Part shown: in pieces, positions 25,244 to 32,236 of the stretch
Layout: each line of letters begins with the position of its first letter
Numbering within the stretch: position 1 is the stretch's first letter
Origin: UBA935 sp031556725
Lineage (GTDB): Bacteria; Bacillota; Clostridia; Lachnospirales; Lachnospiraceae
Length of the DNA: 64,000 nucleotides
Direction: 5' to 3'
Assembly: GCA_031556725.1 (NCBI GenBank)
Contig: JAVBSL010000030.1
Location: 1-64,000 of the forward strand
Translations under genes and position numbers: made by a program
The notes under the pieces: model-generated
What the model was told of the DNA's origin: nothing
What the model saw: only the letters and a program-made list of their open reading frames with translations
Database searches by the model: none

Positions 25244-25280
25244 AAAAAATGCAACATTTTATAACAAATGTTGCATTTTT
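25244..25280 (+). terminator. Right repeat acting as hairpin terminator
   Basis: The right 28-bp repeat (25249-25276) folds as ATGCAACATTT with AAATGTTGCAT and is followed by T-runs (25275-25280), with A-runs before it. In this orientation it should stop transcripts from the recombinase and from the sigma-D promoter. The T-tract belongs to the right flank, not the repeat, so it would not follow the promoter after inversion. Confidence 0.65.
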
Positions 25281-25324
25281 TATAATACCCATATTTGCTT
25301 TTTATATGCAAGCAAATCAAATTG

Positions 25325-25352
25325 AACGGGCATTTAAGGCCTGTTTTTTTGT
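25325..25352 (+). terminator. Second terminator before the sigma gene
   Basis: ACGGGC pairs with GCCTGT (one G-U) across a short loop and seven T follow. It insulates the sigma-like gene from the recombinase segment. An ATTTGCTT/AAGCAAAT inverted repeat lies just upstream at about 25291-25315. Confidence 0.6.
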
Positions 25353-25457
25353 GATTATATTTAAGTGAAATATTTTTGGCTATCCAAACGTCTAATAGAT
25401 GTATACAATAAAGAACATGTTCTGAAGTAAACTCTAACGAAGATAAGAGGGAAGGAA

Positions 25458-25908
25458 ATGGAACAGTTAATAAGAAGAGCAAAACGAAAGGATGGGGAAG
25501 CCTTCGTGGAGCTGATGGAACTTCATATGCAATGTATGTATAAGATTGCCTGGAACTATCTACAAAATGACGAAGAAGCGGCCGATGCGGTCCAGGAGAC
25601 CATCTTGAGCTGCTACGAAAAAATCGGGACCTTGAAGAATGACAGTTATTTTAAAACCTGGATGATCCGTATTCTGATCAATAAGTGTAATGATGTGTTA
25701 CGCCAGCGTCAGCGATATGCGGATGCACCGGAAGAATATGTGCAGCCATATGTGGAAACCGGCTATGCGGAAACAGAATGGCAGCAGATCCTAAACAGTC
25801 TGGATGAAAAATACCGAAATCGGAAAGTTGTTAAAACTGAATAAGAATACAGTAACCACCAGGCTTTCCCGGGCCAGAACGCAACTGAAGAAAGTATATG
25901 GAATGTAA
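25458..25908 (+). pseudogene. ECF sigma factor gene with disrupted region 4
   Basis: The open frame (25458-25844, 128 residues) encodes ECF sigma region 2 (HMQCMYKIAWNYLQNDEEAADAV, then SYFKTWMIRILINKC) and stops soon after LDEKYR. The missing recognition helix is found in the next frame at about 25817-25908: EIGKLLKLNKNTVTTRLSRA then RTQLKKVYGM. Compared with intact relatives, about 14-16 residues normally following EKYR are lost, and the deletion shifts the frame. The truncated product would lack -35 recognition. A sequencing error alone would not explain the missing residues. The anti-sigma-like gene starts 14 bp after the second-frame stop. Confidence 0.8.
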
Positions 25909-25921
25909 TAGGAGGTTTAAT

Positions 25922-27067
25922 ATGAATCAATATAAAAACGGTGAAAAAATATTAACCGGTCAGGTAGAGATACCGGCTGTTGTCCGAGAAGCGGCTGATG
26001 CGGCTTATGCAGCCATTCTGGCCGGAGAATCTTCACAGACAATATATTATAATAGAAGAAAAACCAAAAGATCGGTCAGAAGGGCAATAGTAATCGCTGC
26101 CGCAGCAGTGATGATACTGGGGACCACAGTATTTGCAGCGAACAATTATCAGGGAATCATCAGCCTTTTCGGGCAATACGGAAGAGAGATTCCGGAAACA
26201 GCCATACCTTTGATCCAAACCGAAGTCACACAAAAGGAAACGGCCAATTTGGATGCACTTGTTAATTTTTCGGTACGTGAGGTAATGTGTGACAGTGAAA
26301 GCATCATCGCGGTGATTGCCGCAAAACCTGCTGACAGTACGAAGTATCTGCTGATTCCCACCGATTCGGAGCCGGATTTTCCGGTAAGCGACCTGTCCAT
26401 GCCCGGTGTAACAGAAGGAACGGTTGGCGAATATGCCAGGGAACAGGGGAAAGCAATGCTCTCGGTAAATGCCGGAATCTATATGGGAAAGGAAATGCTA
26501 AGTCATTCAGCCCGTTTTGCCTCCGAGGAGGATGGTACCATGCTGATTATGCTTACCTGCGGGAATATTGACACCGCAAAACAACTGTCATTAACGTGTA
26601 AAACAACTTTTTTCTCATATGATGAAAATGGGGTTGGAAACTTTGAAGATATAATCAGAAATTCCTTTGACTTTAAGGTTACGGATAACAGTAATGAAGA
26701 AACTGCCCTTTTCGCTCCGGAAACTAATGAAAAAGCCGCGGGTGTTGGACTCATTATTGAACAGAGCCAATTAATTCGCACAGAATTAGGAATTTATACA
26801 GAACTAACCTATCACATTGCCGAGGATGCCACACCGGAACAACTTAAATTAATAGAAGAAATTTTGTGGTTTGAATATCTTGATGAAAACGATGAATGCT
26901 GGGAAAGCGGCTTGTCCGGTATCGGTTCTGTGGAAAAAATTGATGACAATACCTTTATCCAAATAAATAACTTTGTCCGAAGCGAGATTCCTGATACAAT
27001 CAAAATAAGAGCATATGACTGTATTACCAATACCAGATACGGAGAAGTCATCTTGAACAGGAGATAA
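25922..27067 (+). CDS. Anti-sigma-like membrane protein (DUF4179-like)
   Basis: 381-residue protein. A cytoplasmic N-terminal ~50 residues (VVREAADAAYAAILAG) precede one membrane helix near residues 55-74 (AIVIAAAAVMILGTTVFAA), and the extracytoplasmic remainder is beta-rich. This layout is typical of DUF4179 proteins encoded directly after ECF sigma genes, which act as anti-sigma factors. ATG 25922 is preferred over 25898 because TAGGAGGTTTA directly precedes it. Its partner sigma gene appears broken, so its present role is doubtful. Confidence 0.8.
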   Translation: MNQYKNGEKILTGQVEIPAVVREAADAAYAAILAGESSQTIYYNRRKTKRSVRRAIVIAAAAVMILGTTVFAANNYQGIISLFGQYGREIPETAIPLIQTEVTQKETANLDALVNFSVREVMCDSESIIAVIAAKPADSTKYLLIPTDSEPDFPVSDLSMPGVTEGTVGEYAREQGKAMLSVNAGIYMGKEMLSHSARFASEEDGTMLIMLTCGNIDTAKQLSLTCKTTFFSYDENGVGNFEDIIRNSFDFKVTDNSNEETALFAPETNEKAAGVGLIIEQSQLIRTELGIYTELTYHIAEDATPEQLKLIEEILWFEYLDENDECWESGLSGIGSVEKIDDNTFIQINNFVRSEIPDTIKIRAYDCITNTRYGEVILNRR

Positions 27068-27072
27068 AAGCA

Positions 27073-27984
27073 ATGAAATCAATAACAGCCAATCCATGCA
27101 ATATCTGCCCCCGAGATTGCGGTGCCCACCGGGCAGGGGGAAAAGTGGGCATCTGTGGCATGGACAATAAAATCCGCTTGGCCAGAGCAGCCTTGCATAT
27201 GTGGGAGGAGCCCTGTATTTCCGGAACCCAGGGCTCCGGAACCGTATTCTTTGCAGGCTGCGCCTTAAAATGCGTCTACTGTCAAAATCGGGAAATTGCC
27301 AACGGAAATATCGGTAAAGAAGTCACTTCCGAACGCTTAACGGAAATTTTTCTGGAACTCCAAAATCAAGGTGCCGCCAACATCAATCTGGTAACACCCA
27401 GCCACTATGTCACCGAAATCATTCCGGCCCTGGCCAGGGCCAAACTAAAAGGACTGACCATCCCCATCGTCTACAACTGCAGCGGTTACGAAAAAAAAGC
27501 AGCCCTGCAAAAGTTGGCCGGCTATATCGACATCTACCTTACCGACTTCAAATACATGGACCCGGAGCTGGCTGCGGCCTACTCAGCCGCTCCCGACTAT
27601 CCCCAGATAGCAAAAGAAGCCTTGGCGGAAATGGCAGCACAAACCGGCGAAGCAGTCTTCGATCAAAGCGGAATAATGAAAAAAGGTGTCATCGTAAGGC
27701 ACCTTCTCCTCCCCGGAAGCGTAAAAAACGCCAAAAACGTAATCCAATACATCCACGAAACCTACGGCAACCAAGTCTACCTAAGCATCATGAACCAATA
27801 CACCCCAGTTCTCCAAGGAGAACTGAAAAAGCAATATCCACAACTAACCCGTCCCGTAACCAAACGGGAATACAACCGACTACTAAACTTTTGCTTTGAA
27901 CGAAACATAAAAAATGCCTATATCCAAGAAAGTCCAACAGCAAAGGAAAGCTTCATCCCCCCCTTCGACTACCAAGGTCTTTGA
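27073..27984 (+). CDS. Radical SAM protein, PflA-related
   Basis: 303-residue radical SAM enzyme. The cluster motif is C-x3-C-x2-C in GCALKCVYCQNREIANG, preceded by Cys-rich NPCNICPRDCGAHR, which may bind a further metal or cluster. The fold resembles pyruvate formate-lyase activase and the COG1313 group of uncharacterised PflA-like proteins; the target is unknown. It begins 5 bp after the anti-sigma-like gene. Codon use shifts to more C-ending codons than its neighbours in the second half, without clear evidence of transfer. Confidence 0.85.
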   Translation: MKSITANPCNICPRDCGAHRAGGKVGICGMDNKIRLARAALHMWEEPCISGTQGSGTVFFAGCALKCVYCQNREIANGNIGKEVTSERLTEIFLELQNQGAANINLVTPSHYVTEIIPALARAKLKGLTIPIVYNCSGYEKKAALQKLAGYIDIYLTDFKYMDPELAAAYSAAPDYPQIAKEALAEMAAQTGEAVFDQSGIMKKGVIVRHLLLPGSVKNAKNVIQYIHETYGNQVYLSIMNQYTPVLQGELKKQYPQLTRPVTKREYNRLLNFCFERNIKNAYIQESPTAKESFIPPFDYQGL

Positions 27985-28023
27985 TGCAATCTAACGTTCC
28001 GGCGTGGTTCCACAACGTAGAAT

Positions 28024-28248
28024 AAGAACAGGAAGCCGCCCAGGGAACACCCGCAACAAAGAAAGCCCTTACCCATTACAATAAGAAATACATGAAGCGA
28101 CAACGGAAATAAGACCAAACAGGAATAGAGGCCTCTGCCGAGATTCCTGTTGCTCTGGGCTTATTGCAGTTCTCCTGAGCGCGTATTTCGTTGTAATGGG
28201 TAAGAGCTTTCTTTGTTGCGGGTGTTCCCTGGGCCGCTTCCTGTTCTT
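28024..28248. repeat. Long nested palindrome, convergent junction 27984/28266
   Basis: Arms 28024-28091 and 28183-28248 are inverted repeats that differ by two substitutions and a 2-nt indel. The interior continues to pair: AATAAG with CTTATT, and AACAGGAAT (28118-28126) with ATTCCTGTT (28143-28151). The whole 225 bp can fold as one rod. It fills the gap between the radical SAM and DUF1846 genes. No transposase or clear target-site duplication is seen, so it may be a MITE-like repeat or an extended bidirectional terminator. Confidence 0.85.
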
Positions 28249-28265
28249 TCAACACCCCCCCTGCC

Positions 28266-29750
28266 CTAAAGCTTGTGATACATCCGCTTTGTTTCGTAAG
28301 TGGGTTCACAAGTCAGATGAATCCCCAGCCGCTTCAAAATCTTTTCGTCTACGGAAGACAGGATTACCGTCGAATGTGCTTCGCATCCGCTCAGCTTCGG
28401 CAGTTGTTCCAAAGCCAGCCTTGCTGCCGGATCGGAAGCGGCACTTGTGGAAAGGGCAATTAATATTTCATCGGTATGTAGTCTGGGATTGGCACTGCCC
28501 AGATAATCAATCTTTAAAGTCTGAATCGGTTCAATGGCCTGAGGAGAGACCAGATGAAGTTCATGGTCAATTCCTGCCAATACCTTCAGCGAATTAAGCA
28601 AAGCGGCCGCCATTGCACCCAGCAAATCCGAGGTTTTACCGGTAACAATGTCACCTCCCGGAAGCTCGATTGCAGCAGCCGGATGTCCGGTAACCTCCTG
28701 CTTTAATAAGGAAGCGGAAATCACTTTTCTTTCCTCGGCGGTGATAGAAGCCTGCTTCATCAAAAGTTCTAATTTATATAAGGCATCTTTGCTGCCGGTA
28801 TCTCTTTTTACATCATACAGGGCTTGATAATAGCGTCTGATTATCTCCTGCCTGGCAGCAGTCTGACATACGGCATCGTCAATAATACAATTTCCCGCCA
28901 TATTAACCCCCATGTCGGTAGGAGATTTATAAGGGCAGTATCCTAAAATCTTTTCAAACATGGAACTTAAGACCGGGAAGATTTCCACATCGCGGTTGTA
29001 ATTAATGGTTTTTTCGCCGTAAGCATCCAGATGAAAAGGGTCGATCATATTAATATCATTTAAGTCAGCGGTAGCGGCTTCATAAGCAACATTAACCGGA
29101 TGACGTAAAGGCAGATTCCAAATCGGAAAAGTCTCAAACTTGGCATAACCGGCAGATATTCCCCGTTTATGTTCATGATACAACTGAGAAAGGCAGGTTG
29201 CCATTTTGCCGCTCCCCGGTCCGGGAGCAGTGATAACCACCAATGGTCTTGAGGTTTCGATATAGTCGTTTTTGCCATATCCGGCATCGCTGACGATGCG
29301 TTCGATATTGCTGGGATATCCTTCGATAATATAATGAAGATAAGACTTGATATTCAGATTGGAGAGCTTCTGCCGAAACTTGTCAGCAGCGGCCTGTCCG
29401 TTATACTGTGTAATCACTACGCTGCCTACAAATAAATCCAAACCGTTAAAGGCATCGATCAAACGAAGCAGATCCTGATCGTAAGTAATACCCAGATCGC
29501 CCCGGATTTTATTTTTTTCAATGGAATCGGCACTGATGACAATCACAATTTCGGCCTGTTCCTTTAGCAGCAGCAGCATTTTCAGCTTGCTGTCCGGCAT
29601 AAAGCCCGGTAATACACGGGAAGCATGATAGTCGTCAAAGAGCTTGCCGCCGAATTCCAGATACAGTTTATTGTCAAATTGCGTTATTCTTTTTAAGATA
29701 TGCTTGGATTGCATATTTACATATTTATCATTATCAAATCCTGTTTTCAT
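28266..29750 (-). CDS. DUF1846 family protein
   Basis: 494-residue protein of the DUF1846 family, conserved in Firmicutes and Actinobacteria and not assigned a firm function. It begins MKTGFDNDKYVNMQSKHILKRI, with the family N-terminal pattern, and contains a P-loop-like ITAPGPGSGKMATCLSQLY near residue 185. ATG 29750 is chosen over 29786 because the family starts here and GGGAGGAAGAAG lies upstream. It is convergent with the radical SAM gene and divergent from ftsH. The stop codon lies close to the long palindrome. Confidence 0.85.
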   Translation of the reverse strand: MKTGFDNDKYVNMQSKHILKRITQFDNKLYLEFGGKLFDDYHASRVLPGFMPDSKLKMLLLLKEQAEIVIVISADSIEKNKIRGDLGITYDQDLLRLIDAFNGLDLFVGSVVITQYNGQAAADKFRQKLSNLNIKSYLHYIIEGYPSNIERIVSDAGYGKNDYIETSRPLVVITAPGPGSGKMATCLSQLYHEHKRGISAGYAKFETFPIWNLPLRHPVNVAYEAATADLNDINMIDPFHLDAYGEKTINYNRDVEIFPVLSSMFEKILGYCPYKSPTDMGVNMAGNCIIDDAVCQTAARQEIIRRYYQALYDVKRDTGSKDALYKLELLMKQASITAEERKVISASLLKQEVTGHPAAAIELPGGDIVTGKTSDLLGAMAAALLNSLKVLAGIDHELHLVSPQAIEPIQTLKIDYLGSANPRLHTDEILIALSTSAASDPAARLALEQLPKLSGCEAHSTVILSSVDEKILKRLGIHLTCEPTYETKRMYHKL

Positions 29751-29870
29751 TGCTCTTCTTCCTCCCAATATGGAAGTATTATACAAGGGTAGCGAGCAAA
29801 AATCTACTCTTTATACCAAAATAATTTAGAAAAGTTTTATATATATGGTGTTAATTTCACAATTATAATA

Positions 29871-29932
29871 TTGCTTTTCAAAAAAGCAGTCTCTATAATA
29901 GAAGACAGAGTTCGTAATTTCCCAAATTACGA
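29871..29932 (+). promoter_or_regulatory. ftsH promoter with palindromic operator-like site
   Basis: TTGCTT (29871-29876), 17-bp spacer and TATAAT (29894-29899) form a good promoter. Just after the expected start, TCGTAATTT and AAATTACGA (29912-29932) form a perfect 9-bp inverted repeat with a CCC centre. It could be an operator or a leader hairpin. It is not the CIRCE heat-shock element. Confidence 0.65.
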
Positions 29933-29949
29933 TGGAGAGGAAAACTATT

Positions 29950-32178
29950 ATGGAAAACGACAATTTGAATGAATACGATTCGGGCGGTTCGGGCGGTAAC
30001 CGTGGCGGTGGTAATAATAATGGCGGAGGACCCGGAGGTAACGGGGACAGTCCTAAGAAACAAAGCATTGTTTTGTTTTTGGTAGCAGCTCTGATTACGT
30101 TGATTTTGATGAGCAGCTTTATGAAGATGATGACCGGAGAGGTAGAGAAGGAAATTGCCTATACAGAATTTATCCAGATGCTGGAGGAAGGCAAGATCAG
30201 TTCGGTAGTAGTCGGCGGAGACAGGGTTATCATTACACCTGTTCAGGAAGAAGAAAGCACGCCTTCTCTATATTACGGATATGGTTCACGATCAACAGTA
30301 ACTTATTATACGGGTAAGGTTGAAGACGATGACACTTTGACAGCGCGATTGCTGAAATATAAGGATGTGGAAATAAAGGGAGAAGTGGCAGACAATTCCC
30401 AATGGCTTTTGAGCCTGGTGCTGACCTATGTCCTGCCGTTATTGTTGATGTGGGCCCTGCTAAGCTTTTTATTCCGCAAGATGTCTAAGGGCGGCGGCCC
30501 CATGAGTGTCGGTAAAAGCAATGCAAAAGTATATGTACAGAAGGAAACCGGTATTACTTTCAAAGATGTAGCCGGCGAGGATGAGGCGAAGGAATCACTG
30601 GTGGAAGTGGTAGATTTCCTCCATAATCCGGGGCGTTATTCCAAGATTGGTGCAAAATTGCCCAAAGGTGCTCTTTTGGTAGGCCCTCCCGGTACCGGTA
30701 AGACTTTGTTAGCCAAAGCAGTGGCTGGAGAAGCTCATGTGCCTTTCTTTTCCCTGTCCGGTTCGGACTTTATCGAGATGTATGTAGGTGTGGGTGCTTC
30801 CCGTGTACGTGATCTGTTTAAAGAAGCCACCAAGAATGCTCCCTGTATTATATTTATAGATGAAATAGATGCCATCGGACGCAGCCGTGATAATAAATAT
30901 GGCGGCGGCAATGAAGAACGGGAGCAGACCCTGAATCAATTGCTGTCGGAAATGGATGGTTTTGATACTTCTAAAGGTATCCTGGTTCTGGGGGCGACCA
31001 ACCGTCCGGAGATTTTGGATAAAGCATTGCTTCGCCCGGGACGGTTTGACCGGCGTGTTATCGTAGATAAGCCGGATTTAAAAGGCCGAGTGGAGATTTT
31101 GAAGGTCCATGCCAAGGATGTGCTGATGGATGACAGTGTCGATTTTGATGCGATTGCGCTGGCAACCAGTGGTGCCGTGGGTGCCGACCTGGCCAATATG
31201 ATCAACGAAGCGGCCATCAATGCCGTTCAGCGGGGGCGGGAATACGTATGCCAGAAGGATCTGTTCGATGCTGTGGAACAGGTGCTGGTAGGTAAAGAAA
31301 AGAAAGACCGGATCATGAGTAAGGAAGAGCGGAAGATCGTATCTTATCATGAAGTAGGTCATGCGCTGGTCAGTGCTTTGCAGAAAAATTCCGAGCCGGT
31401 ACAGAAGATTACGATTGTACCCCGGACCATGGGAGCGCTGGGATATGTTATGCATGTGCCGGAGGAGGAGAAATATTTACAGACCGAAGCGGAGCTTCAC
31501 GACCGTTTGGTGGGATTGCTCGGCGGCCGGGCGGCGGAAGAATTGATCTTTGAAACCGTAACTACCGGTGCCTCTAATGATATTGAACAGGCTACTAATA
31601 TTGTTCGGAATATGATTACCCGGTTCGGTATGAGCAAGAAATTCGGACTGATGGGTCTGGCAACGGTAGAAAGTGAATATTTAGGCGGCGGTGCCCGCTT
31701 GACCTGCAGCGATGTGACTGCGGCAGATGTGGATACAGAGGTTATGGAAATCCTGAAACAATGCTACGAAGAGGCCAAAGAGCTTTTGTCCGGTAATCGG
31801 GAGATTATGGACCAGCTGGCAGATCATTTGATCGCAAAAGAGACCATCAGCGGTAAGGAATTCATGAAGATCTATCGGGAAGCCAAGGGCTTACCTGAAC
31901 CGGAAGAAGAAAGTAAACCGGAAGAGACCGAAAAGAAAGAAGAAAAACCGGGATCTTTCTTTGAAGCAACGGTGGATGATTCTTTTTTCAAGGAAGAGAA
32001 AATAGCTCCCAAGGAGGAGCCGGAGACAGTTAAGGAAGAACCGTCCAAGGAAGAAAAGAAATTTCCGGAAAGCACTGCCCCCCGGGGACGATTTTCCCGA
32101 ATGCCGTCAGATTTTGCGGATGCGCTTCAAAGTGAAATGGAACAAAGAGAAGAGCAATCAGAAGAAAATAAAGATTGA
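29950..32178 (+). CDS. ftsH: ATP-dependent zinc metalloprotease FtsH
   Basis: 742-residue membrane AAA+ protease for quality control. Order: a disordered Gly/Asn-rich start (residues 11-32), membrane helix near 40-58, small extracytoplasmic domain, second helix near 155-175, AAA module with Walker A GPPGTGKT near 245, IIFIDEID, and zinc site HEVGH at 467-471. The C-terminal tail of about 90 residues is acidic and Lys/Glu-rich and longer than in many homologues. ATG 29950 with GGAGAGGAAAACTATT upstream is favoured. A hairpin terminator follows the stop. Confidence 0.97.
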   Translation: MENDNLNEYDSGGSGGNRGGGNNNGGGPGGNGDSPKKQSIVLFLVAALITLILMSSFMKMMTGEVEKEIAYTEFIQMLEEGKISSVVVGGDRVIITPVQEEESTPSLYYGYGSRSTVTYYTGKVEDDDTLTARLLKYKDVEIKGEVADNSQWLLSLVLTYVLPLLLMWALLSFLFRKMSKGGGPMSVGKSNAKVYVQKETGITFKDVAGEDEAKESLVEVVDFLHNPGRYSKIGAKLPKGALLVGPPGTGKTLLAKAVAGEAHVPFFSLSGSDFIEMYVGVGASRVRDLFKEATKNAPCIIFIDEIDAIGRSRDNKYGGGNEEREQTLNQLLSEMDGFDTSKGILVLGATNRPEILDKALLRPGRFDRRVIVDKPDLKGRVEILKVHAKDVLMDDSVDFDAIALATSGAVGADLANMINEAAINAVQRGREYVCQKDLFDAVEQVLVGKEKKDRIMSKEERKIVSYHEVGHALVSALQKNSEPVQKITIVPRTMGALGYVMHVPEEEKYLQTEAELHDRLVGLLGGRAAEELIFETVTTGASNDIEQATNIVRNMITRFGMSKKFGLMGLATVESEYLGGGARLTCSDVTAADVDTEVMEILKQCYEEAKELLSGNREIMDQLADHLIAKETISGKEFMKIYREAKGLPEPEEESKPEETEKKEEKPGSFFEATVDDSFFKEEKIAPKEEPETVKEEPSKEEKKFPESTAPRGRFSRMPSDFADALQSEMEQREEQSEENKD

Positions 32179-32219
32179 GACTAAAGATTCTTATGCTATA
32201 ATGGTATAAGAATCTTTTG
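32175..32219 (+). terminator. ftsH terminator overlapping the uvrC promoter
   Basis: AAAGATTCTTAT pairs with ATAAGAATCTTT (12 bp) around a 10-nt loop, ending ftsH. The same bases carry TTGAGA (32175-32180, overlapping the ftsH stop), a 16-bp spacer and TATAAT (32197-32202, in the loop), a good promoter for uvrC. Confidence 0.75.
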
Positions 32220-32236
32220 CTTTGGAGAAAACAGGA

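Larger units (their letters stand above)
24519..25276. mobile_element. Putative invertible segment with tyrosine recombinase and sigma-D promoter
   Basis: Two 28-bp repeats in inverted orientation (24519-24546 and 25249-25276, 26/28 identical when one is reverse-complemented) bracket a recombinase gene and an outward-facing sigma-D promoter. Each repeat has inverted half-sites ATGCAAC and GTTGCAT around an asymmetric centre (TTTGTTATAAA), the architecture of a tyrosine recombinase crossover site. Recombination between inverted sites would flip the 700-bp interior. In the orientation shown the promoter points right, away from csrA and flagellin. A self-mobile element with these ends is the alternative. 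Confidence 0.7.

Noticed and set aside
24519..25276. Prophage or integrated plasmid remnant
   Set aside because: No excisionase, phage genes, relaxase or tRNA attachment site; the repeats are inverted rather than direct and lie only at the recombinase gene.
28024..28248. CRISPR array
   Set aside because: The structure is a single palindrome, not repeated units with spacers.
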